Positions 11,975 through 24,389 of a DNA stretch of 54,436 nt are shown here, one piece after another; within the stretch, counting starts at the first letter, position 1; the number at the start of each line of letters is the position of its first letter. Position numbers and translations under genes: made by a program. The stretch comes from Pleurotus djamor (Eukaryota; Basidiomycota; Agaricomycetes; Agaricales; Pleurotaceae), in the NCBI GenBank assembly GCA_029747585.1, contig JAPEVF010000291.1, positions 1 through 54,436 of the forward strand, in the 5' to 3' direction. Under the pieces are notes generated by a model. That model did no database searches and was not told the origin of the DNA. It saw nothing but the letters and a program-made list of their open reading frames with translations.

Positions 11975-13630
11975 TCAAAAAAAGTCGTCCTCTTCACTAA
12001 AAGAGACATCTCCGTCGTCATCCTCATCATCAACCTCACGGCCATCCCAGTCAACTTTCACATACACCTTATACTTGTCAATGATATCCTTTGTGATATC
12101 ACAATCACGGATAGTTAGCTCTTTGATCCCCATTGCCAGCTGCGTCCTCTGCTTCAACAAAGATAACATGGTATCATGACACATCGAGGCGTCCTGTATT
12201 TCGTAAGGGTCGTAGATTCGACATTCATTCACAACAAGCGTGCGCAGCTTTGGTGAAGGGATTTTCTGATCGTCGGCTTTCATGAGTCCATCAAAGACTG
12301 CAACTGGACAGTCTGTGAGCGTTAAGACCTCGACATTGTCACAGAGGCTGAGCAGGTGGGACGGTTGGATTATGTCGCCAACACCCGACAAATCGAGAGA
12401 GGTCGCTTTCGAGAAGTTCACTGCAGATAAAAGTTGGCCGAAGTCATCTTTGAACATGTCTTGTAGAGTCAACACAAAGATATGTGAAGAAGAGTGAAGA
12501 CGAGTGTGCAAGGCGATATCAAAGGTAGCTTGGTCAGTCATTATTGAGACACCACAAGTGACTCGACCGGGAAGCGAGGCGAACCGGATGAGCGCATTCT
12601 GTAGGTCTGACAGGTCTGAACCAGGTCGAATGGACTCTTGGCATCGATAGGTGATGTTGGCGGTCTGCGGGTGCTCCAGAAGGCTCAGGAGCTTGGAGGA
12701 TTGGATGGCCAGTCCATCAATGTTGAGACGAGTCATTCGGGGTAGATGAACAACTGAGAGTTTCGCTTTCATAGAGGGGTTTTCGGGTACGTAAACTCGA
12801 CGAACGTATATCTCTTCAATGTTTGGGGTATTCCGGAGAGATTCAAGGAGGACATCAAGTGAGAGTCGACTGGCAACATGTCCGGGTGGGTCAACGAGAA
12901 GCTTCTTGAGTTGTGGAAGGGGTGGGATAGGAAAACTGAGGGCACCATGCACCATTTGCAGTTCTTGGAGTGAGTCCATGCCACGCTCAAGGATGTCCTT
13001 GGGCAAGGAAATAATGGGACCTCTCAAAATGAGGACGCGCATGATGGGAGCGTTTTCCCCTGGGTTCATTCGAAGGAACTCGAAGAGCTTGTCGGATTCA
13101 ATGCCTGCGACATCTAGCTCTTGTATTCTGTGGATATTTGACATGACTACCGAGGAAATTTCGTCCAGCCCTGGGTCCCCGATAGAGGAACCCGAGATGA
13201 ACAACGGTGCCGACTTTGTCCGTTCAATCATCTTTAATGCACGATGCACGGGTGTTAATGTAATTGTGGACCATAGTTGAGGACAGTTCAGGGCAATCCC
13301 CCTCCAGTATGTGCACACGCCGGCTATGTTGAGCCAGTTGCGTTCGCGCGAGGAACGGAGGACGCGCATTCGAGCATCTCGGGGAGCCTGTTTCGCGAGA
13401 AAAAATATGTGCGCGATAATTTCTTCCGGTAGTCGGGAGAAGCGAGTGTACGTGTTCCTTTTCGTCTTCAAAGAACGTATACGATCGTGTAACTGGGAGA
13501 TTTGGTCATCGATGGACCGTTGTTCCACGCTCACTGTAGCCTGTCGGTTGATTATAAGTCCATTTAGCAGAAGACTAGTAAAGCCACTTCAATAAGAGCT
13601 CACATTTTCGGCGCCATCGTTGGAGGTCAT
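11975..13630 (-). CDS. F-box protein B1 with LRR-like C-terminal region
   Basis: Probable SCF substrate receptor. Exon 1 (13630-13604) encodes MTSNDGAEN; exon 2 (13540-11975) continues ATVSVEQRSIDDQISQLHDR, for 530 residues in all. The F-box follows as SRLPEEIIAHIFFLAKQ and WLNIAGVCTYWRGIALNCPQLW. Leucine-rich segments (DSLQELQMVHG, TPNIEEIYVRR, LPRMTRLNIDGL) and VEVLTLTDCPVAVF follow, ending in an Asp/Glu-rich tail. The start was chosen because the small first exon is shared in design with A1, A2 and B2. It is most like B2 and lies tail to tail with A1, 124 bases apart. The promoter word TCACGCGATGTTACTCTTC (13699-13717) recurs upstream of B2. Confidence 0.88.
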
Positions 13631-14974
13631 GGTGGCTGATTCGAGGTGCCGTTACTGAAAACGAGTGACACGGAGAGTGACAAGCTGAAACGTGAAAGTC
13701 ACGCGATGTTACTCTTCGTGTCCTTTCTAAAACTTCTCCAAAACTTCGTATGTTTCGGTCTCGGCCAAAGCAAGATCAGCTTCTCGCCCTATGCAGCGAC
13801 GGTAGAGACTCGTCATTCGCTGTGTCTCAGAGAATAAACCTTCTGAAGCACGGTGCCATTTATGTGTAGTCGGAGGGGCTCAGTGTAACGGCACTATGGC
13901 CGCATTAGTATCACCACGTCTATTGCAAGCCTGTTATTATTCTCTTCCTGGGTATATCTACCAGTCACAAGTTCGCCTGGTACCACAATCAGCTCCGACA
14001 CAGCCGAGTGATTGAGTTTATTCAATACAGGAGATGGATAGGGATACTCCTACTTCCTTGGTTCTTGGTTCTGGTTCTCCTTCCTCGTCATGCATGTGCC
14101 CGCAAACTCAAGCACTCCTCATTGACAAAAGTGCTAGAAACAAAGCTCGCGAGCGATGGCCTGGGTTATTTTATTTTATACAAAAAGGGCAAATCAACTG
14201 ATTAACCCTGGATGCCCGAGTGAGGTGCAATCTGAAGTAGATTGAACGCGCACTCAGAGCGTCGACGGTCGGCACCAACCCTTCCGAGTTAGTGCCCAAG
14301 GTCGAGCACCTGAACCCTGAAACCTTGTCGCCAAAGAACCCGGGAACAGCATATGCAGACTGGACAAGTGTGGGATTGAGAATTGAGTTCGATTGAAGGC
14401 TATTATCAAGAGGCGTCGAGCTGCCAATGTATCCAACGTACCATGATGATAAGGTGAGGTCCCCACCAAGTATCATGCCCATTGAGTGGCACGAACCCTT
14501 CAGGCCTAGTTAATGTAAGGTTTGCATGTTAATTAAGGAGCTTCATAGGGGGGGGGTCGAGGAAAACACGCACTGAGAGTAGCGATGGAGGGAAAGGCAA
14601 AGGAACGTCGACACAGGAATTCACCTATTTATGTGGATTCCCGTGGGTTTAGGGCAGGGGATTCCCACAGAACCTCGAGGCTGATGTGGGCACCCAAGAC
14701 TACGCATTTTACTGTGGAGAACCCAGGTGAACCTTATAGCCAAGATAAGCAACTAAGCCTAGATGGCGTTAAGACGGGAAAAAAAATGAAGAACATCAAA
14801 AGAACATGGTGATATATTCGCAAGCTATGGTATTGTTTAAGCAGATAATGGTATCTAGGTCATGGGCAAGCGATTGGGCATCCTTGGGGTATACAGCGCT
14901 CTGTCCCCTGGGAGGCGATCCAGCAGATGTGGAAGCGGTGGTATATGTCATCGAGGGGTATTCATGATCGTGAT
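13631..14974. other. Intergenic region between B1 and GrxB
   Basis: Contains the B1 promoter (conserved word at 13699-13720). The rest (about 13850-14970) has no recognised gene. A run of eight or more G at about 14549 and an A run near 14780 are present. A 103-codon reverse frame at 14482-14171 lacks any motif or splice support. Confidence 0.4.
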
Positions 14975-15895
14975 TTAAACCGAGATGAGGCCACGGAAGA
15001 ATCGCTCAGCACGAGTGAGCTCCTTCTTCGTCTTCGGCTTCCTGATATCAGCTTGTACGCGCTGCCTCAAGACAGTCTTGCGAGCTCCGCCGATGACTGC
15101 ACCAGCTTGTTTCAACAACGGCTCGAGTTCACCTGAGTCGAGAAGATGGTCCAACTCTTCGACGAGAAGTTCAGGCGAATCTGCGCGAACGACTTGGCTG
15201 CCAATGAGAAGAATTGGGAATTCCTCGACACCGGTGAGTCGCTGGAGGATGGGTGAGAGGATGGACTGGTCATCGCGGACGTCAACGTCGATGAACGTGG
15301 GGGCAGGTTTCAACTGCAGAGAATTGAGCCTGGCCTTGACGGTACGAGACACTCCAGAGTAGTGCTGGAAAAGAAAATCGTCAATACCAGATTCTGCCGC
15401 TCAACGTAAACCAGAGCTTACCTTGGAGTATAATAAGACAGGGTGCTTCGACCACACTTCTTCCTCCAGTAGACTAAGCTCCTCCGGGGACCGTTTGACA
15501 TCAAAGCCAAGAACGAGCTCAGGATCGATGGGAGATGAGGTGTCTACGGAAGGAAGAACGTTGGAAGAGGTGGCAGTCAGGAACGAGGTGATGGCTGCGA
15601 GTTCCTGCTGCGGCTCGAAGACGAAGGGAAGTACTGGCACTTCAGTCTCAGTCGTCTTCTCGAGGTCGTACAACGACAGGCGAGGCTGCCGTGACGGTCG
15701 CTGAGGGTGGTAGGATGAAATTTGGGGAGATGAGGTAGCGAACAAGATGAATGTCATCAAGGTCGCGAGGAAGAGAAGGCCGACCCAGGCAAGCACGGAC
15801 ACCAGACGGGAGGTGCGCTGCGAGGTCGATGGACCCTCGGAAGTGGTGTTGGAGTAGAGGGGTAGAACGGTGATTGACTTTGTGGAAGACTGCAT
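14975..15895 (-). CDS. Membrane-anchored glutaredoxin-like protein without catalytic cysteine (GrxB)
   Basis: Two exons (15895-15422 and 15364-14975, 57-base intron) give 287 residues. The membrane segment (about 31-53, VLAWVGLLFLATLMTFILF) is followed by a stem and a glutaredoxin-fold domain. The segment before the active site is HPVLLYSK, then HYSGVSR, so the CxxC or CxxS motif is replaced by SGVS (residues 161-164). TGVEEFP keeps the cis-proline. The family glycine pair is altered to LLIGSQ here, a difference from GrxA and GrxC. No cysteine is present anywhere in the protein. The C-terminal tail RAERFFRGLISV is shared. It is nearly identical to GrxC, which lies in inverted orientation 11 kb away, so the two arose by recent duplication. 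Catalytic thiol chemistry is not possible as in normal glutaredoxins. Confidence 0.85.
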
Positions 15896-15939
15896 GTTGG
15901 TTGAGAAATGTGCTGATGAGTTGAGCCATAACGAGCGAT

Positions 15940-15985
15940 TGACCGTTTATTTTATACCGACGCGTAACAAACCATTGAACATGAT
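15940..15985 (-). promoter_or_regulatory. GrxB core promoter: TATA box with upstream ACGCGT
   Basis: On the minus strand the order is TTACGCGTCGG, then TATAAAAT, then about 60 bases to the start codon. The same arrangement stands before GrxC (26399-26430). ACGCGT matches the MluI cell-cycle box bound by MBF in fungi; whether it works so here is inference. Confidence 0.55.
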
Positions 15986-17479
15986 ACCGGTCGCAACAAC
16001 AACTTTTGTCTGGTTGTAAGTTGGTGCGCAAGGATCGATCGAAGTGATCGTTGGTCGAGGCCATTCTGAGGCCTGAGGCGCCCGTGCCCAATGTCTTGTC
16101 TCATCTGGCGCCCGTTTTGTCTGCTAAACAATATCCTTCTTCGTATTGGAAACTGGGGAGAAAGCACTTTGTGTGAGCATCTAGACGTGTAAAGAGATAA
16201 CAAGATTGTACTCACACAATGTCCAGTCAATAATTGACAGTGAAAACGTTTCTCCTATCGACCGACCGATGCCCGAGGTGGCATAAACCTCTAGCGGGTC
16301 ACGATCAACCAATGACGCGGCGGGCGTGGTGTCGGTAAACGATGAACGGTGTGTGTAGTACGGAGCCCGTGTTCCGGTTTGCAATAATACCACACGCCTC
16401 GAGAAGGAACCTGAGAGCAGCGACTGGAGAGGCAGTGGACGATCCCAGTCAATCGTCTTGTTCTAACTTCTGGGTAATCTCCACTCCCAAGGCACACCTC
16501 TTCTTCTTCAATATTTCTGTGACAAAGCTCATTGAGTCCCATACAGGAAAAGAGGGCTCGAAAGGGCCTCACTGGGGGTAGTTTCATGGTTTGAAAATGT
16601 GAACAACGACGGTCGTTGTATTGGACAAGATTTGCAGGGCGCGAGTCGACAACCTAACATCAGTCCGTGATTGCGTCGATTCGACAGCATCGGTCACGGC
16701 TTCGAGCGAAGAAATGATCTCGGTAACCAGAGACTTCTTGCATCGTCGAGGCTGGAATTTGGGTCAAGCGTTGCGACTCTCGACGACGGCCACGGCGGCC
16801 TTGGGAAACACATGACATGACAAATCACAGGGGCTCTCCTCCTGTTCTACTGGGCGTATGTATGGGAAAGCCTATCAAGCCTTTTTCTACGCTTTCGACT
16901 GCTCTACTTTGCTCTGTGGTTTCACAGACTATCAGACACGGAGTACCCCGATAGCGTTACGCTCGATACAGCTCTCTATGACTTGCGCTCACTTGTAATT
17001 TCAGGTGCACTATCATCGTACTCGACGACACGGTCCACAGCGACTCTATGCTCTCCTCACTTTCCTCCCAAAAATGCTTTCGTGGTCTTCTACTTCTGGA
17101 AATACAATCGACGTACCACCGCTCCTCTATGCGTAACGTGAATACTTGTTCACCTTACCTCCTTGCGTCCCAAACCTCCCAAGTGCTACCGCTGCTACGT
17201 CGCGTCGCTCAGCTTTGGTGCGAGTCGAAACTAGCATGAGGTTGCTGTATTCTGACTCTATCGACCTCTCCCCTCCCTCGTGACAAAACATCCTCAGCCT
17301 ATCGCTCTGGCTCTCTGTTTTTCACGGTGGTCAACAAGTTGTTTCTGGTGTATTCTGCTTCGAGAGCTATAGCGAACTATGTACCGCCGCTCACACGTAC
17401 AGGATGCGGCTCCCTTCATACCTTGACAGGACGAGCCGACGACGGTGACAGGTTTCCTCCGTTTCCGTACTTTTCTGGT

Positions 17480-18450
17480 ATGACTCTGGTCGCTCAGGGG
17501 CTCCCTGTCTGCCTATAAGTAAAGGTCCTCTCACCCTACTCATTCCCTCGCCTCTTGTGCACCCCCTTCCACGACGATCCCCCTGGGTCGTCCTGAGGGA
17601 TCAGTAAAACCGTCCCAATGCATTCTACAAGGCAGCACAGGTAAGTATTTCTCCTCCATGAGCATCTGCATCGTGCTGATTGTCCTCCTCGTTAGTGCTC
17701 ATGGCTTCTTGCACTGTGTGACGCCTTGCTCCTTAGGGAGCAAAGGTCTAGAGAAGCTACTACCGTCGGGTGGACCCATTGAGGGCTGGGTTCATTGCAT
17801 TCGGTCGCTGGTTTTGGTGACAGTCGGTCACGGTTACGCACCATGGTCCCAACACAAACAGTAAGCTTTCTCATTGAGCCATTTTGCTTTCAAGACTGAC
17901 CTTTTCCTCAGTCTATACCCAAACTTTCAGCGCCAGAGAAGCTGCTACCGTCGGGTGGATCCATCGAGGGCTGGGTCTATCGCATTCGGTCGCTGGTTTC
18001 GGTTACGGTTACGCGTCATCGTCTCAGTCAGTTTCGTCTGCACTACTTTGAGTTCAACCTGAACAGTAAGCTCCCTATCTCATCTTCCTCGACCTTCAGA
18101 CCGACCTCGATCTCTAGATATATACCCGTCACCGTGTCTTCAACTTTGCGCAAGTCGGACGACGCCGAAGGAGTCGCAAAAAGGGGGAGGGTGCTCTGGT
18201 GAGAGGGACCTTGTGGCTGGCCAGCACAAGGATCCTCCATCACCACTCTCGTCCAGGCTCGCTTCAAGGTCGCCACTTCGCACCCACGCTCGTTAACTTC
18301 AGTATCCGTTTTGCTTGATGATGAAGGAGAGTAGCATGGGCCCGGAGTGATAGAAGAAGGATAGTTTTCTGTTGCTGGACAACGCCTCCGGTCCATCCAT
18401 GTTAGGATACTTCATTGATAGCGCGCCGCTCGTTGCTTGGAATACTATTC
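17480..18450 (+). repeat. Dispersed repeat, copy 1
   Basis: One of four near-complete copies. Reading in this direction it has a TATA-like CCTATAAGTA (about 17512), a GT-rich donor after GGCAGCACAG (17641), an acceptor before TGCTCATGGCTTCTTGCAC (about 17695), and then two tandem copies of a unit of about 185 bases (TACCGTCGGG at 17761 and 17946), each ending in acag/taagct. It closes with a segment holding AAGGGGGAGGGTGCTCTGGTGAG (about 18180) and TTGCTGGACAACGCCTCCGGTC (about 18375). A 117-codon reverse frame (18396-18043) is shared with copy 2 but broken in copies 3 and 4, so coding capacity is doubtful. Confidence 0.75.
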
Positions 18451-18649
18451 CATTTCTGCTCCTCTAGGCTCAGCGCGTGAGCGCATCAACGTCCAAAGCC
18501 CTCAGACATCTACGGAATCCATTCTGAATCGTAGAAATATATACACAAGCTAGTAAGCACCAAAGTCATTACAAAGTACCATGACCCAAAACGATTAAGT
18601 ACATCAAATATACGAACACAAAACATCATAGTCATAAGAACATTAGACA

Positions 18650-21648
18650 TTACAGCGCAGCCTGAACGACGAACAAATCCGCCAAAACACCACAGGCCAC
18701 CAGAACAGCACCAGCATCTCCAAGGCATCTCGGAAGAGCCGAACCAATCGACCTACCTCTTTCTTGGATCAATTGGGCCATCTCGACTTGATGTGACTCA
18801 GTTGCCATTCTTCTCGATCGTCCGAGGACAACCAAAGTGCTAGACGAAGACGACGAGGAGTTCGACGACACGAAGTTGATGACAGATAGAAGCGGCATCG
18901 AGGTTTGCTCTTCTTTGAAAGTAATTCTCGAGACGGCTGCCGCAATATGCGGAGGGTGTGTAGTTGAAGAACCGGTATAGCGATCCCAAATAACGTTGTC
19001 CGCAGTATCCGATTGTATGCGCGTCTGAGTATTTTGTGGACCGTAGACAGTATCTGCGGCAACAGTCTAGAACCCAAGCGAACATCAGCAACGAGTATAC
19101 TGAGCAACACGAGTGAATTTCACGTACGTTATGAATCAAGGCAGGTTTCAAATCATGCGAGATTTCAGACCTAGTTGGCCTCTCTTCGATCTCCTCGACC
19201 TTGCGTATCCAAACGACGGTAGCTTTCACGCCAGTATTGGCGCAAAGTTGGACAACGAGGGAAAGAGCTAGTCGATCATCCGGTCCACCAAAGAACGGTA
19301 GCAGAATATGCTGTTGTTGCACCGGATCTCCCACTTGGAATGCGCCAGGACCCAACCCTCTATCAACGAAAACACCAACATCCGAAGGCGAGGTCAAAAA
19401 GACCTTCCTCACGAATTCAGAGTACACCACAGAGTTTGTCTGGTCGAACGCCACCGAGTTGTCTGGAAGCGATGTAGTAGTACTCGTCGCCGCTGTAGCC
19501 TTCTTCTCATCTTCCACGACCTGCTCGGGCGTGCCTGTGGTATTACACCATGGTATAATGACCATATCCGACTCGTTCTCGATAACGTGGTCAGATATCG
19601 CGGTGGAGAACTGATCATAACTGACGACGGTAAGCGCAGCTGAAACGATCAAGCGGTTCAGACGTCCGAAAGTCTTGAAGACGGCGAGGATGGGATCTCT
19701 CCTGAGGAGGGTTTCAGCCGCTTGTGATTTGAGCACAGCAGATGTACGATCCGTCAATTCGACTAAGCGGAGGGTGTTGATAGTGATGGGTGTCACTGGG
19801 GGAGATGGCGATGCTGAAGGGAGTTCGTCAATACCAGCTTCATCAGCTTTACTAAACTTCGTCTGAACATCATCAGAGGACGCGATGGATCCCCTGATAC
19901 CTGGAACTTGCAACATCTGCGACAGAGTGATGACGATGGGAAGCTGCTCCAGCCGTTCCAAAACGACGGTGAAACGTGATTTGTGTGAGTATTCTGAAGG
20001 GAGGTGACGCTTCCCAGCAGATTCACCGTCATCGTGCTGATGGGTGTGTCCACTTTTCGCGGTGGCGTGTTCGTGTACTCGGACGCGTTCGGGGTAGAAA
20101 AGAAGGACGAGCGGGGTTGTCATGAACGTCAACACCAAAGCGTGTACGACGAACATAGAGAAGGTCGTCGGGTTGAGGATATTTGCTTGAAGACCAATGT
20201 TCAGGACAATTAGTTCTACCAGACTAAAGACTAGGTCAATATTGAGCAGCGGACAGAAGAGGAAAAGGGCTCACCCTTTGCAGGACATAAGGGAGCCAAT
20301 GGCGGCTGACTCCCTCCAGTTGAACCCGAACGCCTTAGCTGAGCCAGCGCAGGCAAGGAACTTAGACGCGAAAGCAACGAGGCAGATAATGATCGTATAT
20401 CCCCATATTCTACCCGTGTCCAATAGCCCAAGATTCGTTTGCAGACCAGACAACGTGAAATACTAGTCGAATGAGATGAATAACGGGGAAATACACTGAA
20501 TACAAAGGAATAAAGACTCACGATTGGCAAGAACAGGATCGAAACTAAATCCTCCAGTTTCTCGACCAAAGAGATAGCGAAGCCATTATCATGTGGGATG
20601 ATCAATCCAGCGAGGAAGCCGCCAAAGATAGCGTGAACACCGATGATATCGGTGAAGAAGGCAGAACCAAAGACAACGAAAATAGTGATGGTCATCAAGA
20701 ATGGTGTTGGTGTGCCTTGTTCGAGAGAACCCGTGCGACGGGCGAGCCAGACATACGCCCATCGTCCTGGGTACAAGAGGACAATAACGAAGCCTGCGCA
20801 ACAGAGGAGGACCCAGAGAGCCGTAAGGCCAGTTGACGCATTGACCAACGCCACAGCAAGCGCAAGCAACACCCATCCAATAACATCATTCCCCACACCA
20901 GCCGACAAGACGATGATGCCGACGGAAGTATCCAACAGCTTGAGCTCCGTAAGGATGCGGCATAGCACAGGGAACGCTGTGATGCCGACAGCCACGGCGA
21001 CGAATAGAACGAAATACCCCATATTGACGGACTGATCAACGAATTCTCGATATATCCCAACGCCCAGTGCAGCGCCTAAACCGAGGGGAACGACGAGCCC
21101 GGCGATTGATACCACCGAAGAAGCCTTGATGTTGCGTTTCATCACCTTCGTGTCGATTTCCAACCCGACGAGGAAGAGGAAGAGCACGAGACCAATGGTT
21201 GCTGTCAGTGAGAGCAAGGGCATGCCAGCGTCGGGGAAGATGCGGTCGTGAAAGTGGGGGATTCTGCCCATGACGGTTGGACCGAGGAGGACGCCGCCAA
21301 TGACTTCTGAGATGACGCGTGGTTGGCGAAGTTTACCCAAGAAGAGGGCAAGGATTTGGGACATTGAGATGATGATAACTGTACCAAGGCGTGTCCATAG
21401 TCAGAAGTCGTATGGTAAACACACAAAAGAGAGGAACGCACCGACTTGGATGATCCATAGGCGTATTGGGTTGTGTTCATTGTAATGACTTGGGTTGTCC
21501 CCAGATAAGACACCTCCCTAGTTCACCAACATCATCAACGCCCAATATTCCCAAGTAATACACAAGAAAACCAACATACCTGATCCGAAGCCGCCCGCCC
21601 AACCAGTATGTGCGCGAGCTCAATGGCCCTGCTCGAGAATTCGCCCAT
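18650..21648 (-). CDS. KHA1: K+/H+ antiporter, CPA2 family (KHA1 type)
   Basis: Endomembrane monovalent cation/proton antiporter that sets organellar potassium and pH. At least six exons give about 900 residues, close to yeast Kha1. The start (21648, MGEFSSRAIELAHILVG) leads to GGVLSGDNPSHYNEHNPIRLW, the usual pre-membrane segment. The Na_H_Exchanger domain (about 50-460) shows LRQPRVISEVIGGVLLGPTV, LVGLEIDTKVMKR, TAFPVLCRILTELKLL, LSAGVGNDVIGWVLLA (the ND ion site) and GVHAIFGGFLAGLIIP. After a 60-base intron, KGLVELIVLNIGLQANIL follows and the domain ends in LLFYPERVRVHEH. The cytosolic tail has USP-like segments (AVFKTFGRLNRLIV, MVIIPWCNTTG, LLPFFGGPDDRLAL, LVVLGRS) as in fungal Kha1. The last exon holds a run of serines and ends ADLFVVQAAL. 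The gene lies inside the inverted duplication, with GrxD. Confidence 0.93.
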
Positions 21649-22560
21649 CGTTTCGAGGACACTTGAAATGCTTCCGCGGTCGCTTTAGGAGTTTATACAG
21701 TCGTCAAAGGTTCCGGTTGGTCGTTAAACGTGACTGGGCAGTTTGGCTTTCTAACACAACATGGGGGGAGAGAAGGAGGAGGAAACACAGAGAGTTCCCA
21801 AAATATATACTGGTTACTGGCGTGGGCGGATATGTAACATACTTGGCGTAATTTTGATCGATCATCCCTTGGGGCTTGGATGCGGTGTTTCTAGTTTGAG
21901 TCTCTTTTCTAACGGTCTCGGGTGCGTCAGTTCCGCAATGAAGTCCTCGATGAGCTCAGTCATGCGTGCTTCGAGTAGAAAGTACGAGTTGTGGGCCAGG
22001 CAAGGACGACGAGAAGGTGGAGGCGTGAAAAGAAAGACTTGCTGCAATTGATGGTGGATTGATTGTTGAATTGTTTGGTTCTTGGCTTTTCGGAGCCACA
22101 GTCGCTCGGCGCGTTCATTCTGTTTGCTTGCTTTGTTGTCGCACCTAAACCTCCTGGTCTTGACTTTATGGCTTGCAGGAGGAACGCCAATGTCAAGGCC
22201 AAGTCTCGGTATCGACGGACCGTACACAAATATGACGCAGGAGTAGGAAGCACTGAGTACTGAGGCTTCGAAAATTTACATCTCAGTTCAGCAGCATCAT
22301 AAAGTTAAAACGTCAAGCTGTCCATCCAATCAGGTGCAGGAGTTCTACAAGGTAGCTCAACGCGTGCTAGACGTGGCCATAAGTATATATGTACGACAAT
22401 ATTGGATATACATGTACCATTGGTAAGGAGTGCTTCGATGTTATAATCCGCAAGAAAAGTAGCAAAACAAGTCCGAGAGCCAGAGAGGGACAACAAGAAC
22501 ATATGGACATATGGGTGCTTTGAGGGAGCAGCCAAAAACAACAATATGCAATAGACAACG
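21649..22560. other. Intergenic region between KHA1 and GrxD
   Basis: Holds the KHA1 upstream region. A reverse frame 22227-21862 ends in an alpha-helical-looking segment (MTELIEDFIAELTHPRPL) followed by a stop; I do not recognise it, and its 5' part is not supported by splice sites or motifs. The 22260-22560 part is the probable GrxD 3' untranslated region. Confidence 0.35.
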
Positions 22561-23679
22561 TCATGAAGTTGACAAGCGCTTCCCAACCGTGACACCAGCA
22601 ACATCGAACAGGGTGCCTAGCTCTCCACTCTTGTCCGTGGCCTTGATGTGTTCCAGCAGAGAGGTATCGTACATCTGATTTGAATTGCCGTTCGTCAACG
22701 GATCGAAGATTGGCTTCTTGCTGGCTTCTCCATCTTCAACGATGGGAGGTTTGAAAACCTCACCACCGATCAAAAGCATAGGAAGGCCCGTCTCGCCCGT
22801 GATTCTCTTCAACAACGGCTCCAGAACCTCAGCATCATTCCGAACATCCACGTCGATGTATATCGGCTTGGGGGTCAACCACATTTCGTCCAAAAGAGCC
22901 TTTACCGCTCTGGTAAGAGGTGAATATCTCCGACCATAAAGAACGACAGGGCTGACACTCCAGACTTCCTCTTGCAGTTGCCGAAGTTCCTGTTGGGCAT
23001 TCGGATTTCGCTTAATATCGAAACCTAAAACGAGCTCGGGATCGATGGGTTTTGAAGGGTCGACGGAGGAAGGGAGGATGTTAGTGTGTGTGTCGTGGAG
23101 GGAGGTCAGGAAGGATGTGATCGCGGCAAGTTCGAGGGAAGGTGTAAAGTGTAAGGGTGGATTGATCTTCGACATCGGACGTCCCTTGCGTCCATGGCCA
23201 GGCCGTTTCGAAGAAAGCACCGACTCTCCTGCTTTCTGCGTCGTACCCATCATCCCGCCCGTCCGTGACACACCCATCGGCAACCTCAGCCCGACAAACG
23301 TCCCATAGAACGACAAGAACATCATCACGGCCATGAACACCATTATTGGATACATCCTGCGCGGCGGGAGAATGGACGATCGGGCTAGCTTGACCGACAC
23401 GGAATTCCGAAGTTTGGCTAGCGTCGACCATCGACGACGATGATCCCGAGCTTGAGAGTTACCGAAGCTCGGAGTGGGGGAGTATGGGGGGCTCGAAGGA
23501 GGGGTAGAGCTTACAGAGAACGCATCGTCGGAAGAAGCTGGCGAGTACAAAGGCAAATGGTAAAGTTCGTCGTCATCGTGGTTGAAGTGGTGGTGAATCG
23601 GAAGTTTGGGTTCAGGCATGAACTCGTCGCCTGAAGCGTCGAAGAAGGACGAAGACGACAGCCTCGAAGGTGGTGGCAT
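22561..23679 (-). CDS. Long membrane-anchored glutaredoxin-like protein (GrxD)
   Basis: Single exon, 372 residues. A long cytosolic Ser/Pro/Asp/His-rich N-terminal region (1-105) precedes one membrane segment (about 109-131, YPIMVFMAVMMFLSFYGTF), a stem, and a glutaredoxin-fold domain (about 240-320). The pre-active-site strand is SPVVLYGRRYSPLTR, so the catalytic motif is SPLT (253-256) with no cysteine; the whole protein has none. YIDVDVRNDAEVLEPLL, TGETGLP and LLIGGEV keep the thioredoxin-fold landmarks. The stem segment SSVDPSKPIDPELVLGFDIKR is the signature shared with GrxA-C (PSSPIDPELVLGFDV), which proves common origin. It lacks the intron and the RFFRGLISV tail of the other three, and is the most diverged member; it may be the ancestral, conserved form. 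Confidence 0.85.
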   Translation of the reverse strand: MPPPSRLSSSSFFDASGDEFMPEPKLPIHHHFNHDDDELYHLPLYSPASSDDAFSVSSTPPSSPPYSPTPSFGNSQARDHRRRWSTLAKLRNSVSVKLARSSILPPRRMYPIMVFMAVMMFLSFYGTFVGLRLPMGVSRTGGMMGTTQKAGESVLSSKRPGHGRKGRPMSKINPPLHFTPSLELAAITSFLTSLHDTHTNILPSSVDPSKPIDPELVLGFDIKRNPNAQQELRQLQEEVWSVSPVVLYGRRYSPLTRAVKALLDEMWLTPKPIYIDVDVRNDAEVLEPLLKRITGETGLPMLLIGGEVFKPPIVEDGEASKKPIFDPLTNGNSNQMYDTSLLEHIKATDKSGELGTLFDVAGVTVGKRLSTS

Positions 23680-24389
23680 CGCGAAGAAAAAAGGCTGGCT
23701 TGGTGGTGGTTCAGCTGGGATTTGTGACGGGAAGTGGAGCCCGAGCCTCGAGCCTCGAGTTCTGCTTGCTATCTAATAAAGAGCTTCTAGTGCCTGTGGA
23801 ACGTCCCTTCGAAAACGTGGTACTTGAAGTATCGAGGTCGCTGTTGAAAATCCAGTGCATCGCTATCAATTTCACCGTTTCATGGACACAAGAAATGATC
23901 AAGGGCTTGAAAGCAAGCCACAACACTCACAGGGTGTCACCGCACGTCAAGGAATTGAAACTGCAAAACAGCGTAACGTAACTGCACAAACGACAGGAAT
24001 GGGCTTAACGAGCGTGAAGGAGATTCTCCGGCTCTCCTTCGTTGTTGCGGACGACGACGACGAAAACAACGTCGACAAGGGAAAAAAGAAAACGAACAAA
24101 GAGAAGGTTCTAGGGCCCGGAAAAATCTTATTTGATATTCTCCGACGTGAAGACCGAAGTCCTGTCCAAAAAGGGACAATACCACGGCCCTGTTGTTCCC
24201 TGCCATACGCCGCATTTCAGCATCGCACACATGAAGCGGCGTTAGATAGACAAACGGCCCACAAGTGCGAGAGAAAATCGGCGAAAACATTCGGGGAACA
24301 GGAAGGGCATCAATAGAATGATTCACAACCAGGAGGTGTCATAGGGGCAGTGGGACTCATTCTCGGTTCTCGCAGGATAGGCATGAAAA
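23680..24389. other. Region upstream of GrxD, no gene seen
   Basis: Several overlapping frames occur on both strands but none has a conserved motif, and the GC-rich GACGACGACGACGAA run near 24050 inflates them. It is the right edge of the loop of the inverted duplication. Confidence 0.35.

Larger units (their letters stand above)
14975..18450. repeat. Left arm of a large inverted duplication (GrxB, promoter, dispersed repeat copy 1)
   Basis: This block is repeated in reverse orientation at about 24390-27395. The match includes the whole GrxB/GrxC gene, its promoter, patches between 16.2 and 17.4 kb (for example GTCGAGGCTGGAATTT at about 16746 and its reverse partner near 25660) and the dispersed repeat. 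The arms differ by small insertions and deletions, and the part around 16.3-16.6 kb is only weakly alike. Confidence 0.75.

Noticed and set aside
17621..17862. 62-residue spliced micro-protein in repeat copy 1
   Set aside because: The splice is in frame, but the ATG is absent in the three other copies, so I keep it only as part of the repeat finding.
18043..18396. 117-codon reverse frame shared with 24433-24744
   Set aside because: It lies in the dispersed repeat; copies 3 and 4 break the frame, so conservation of the DNA explains it better than a protein.
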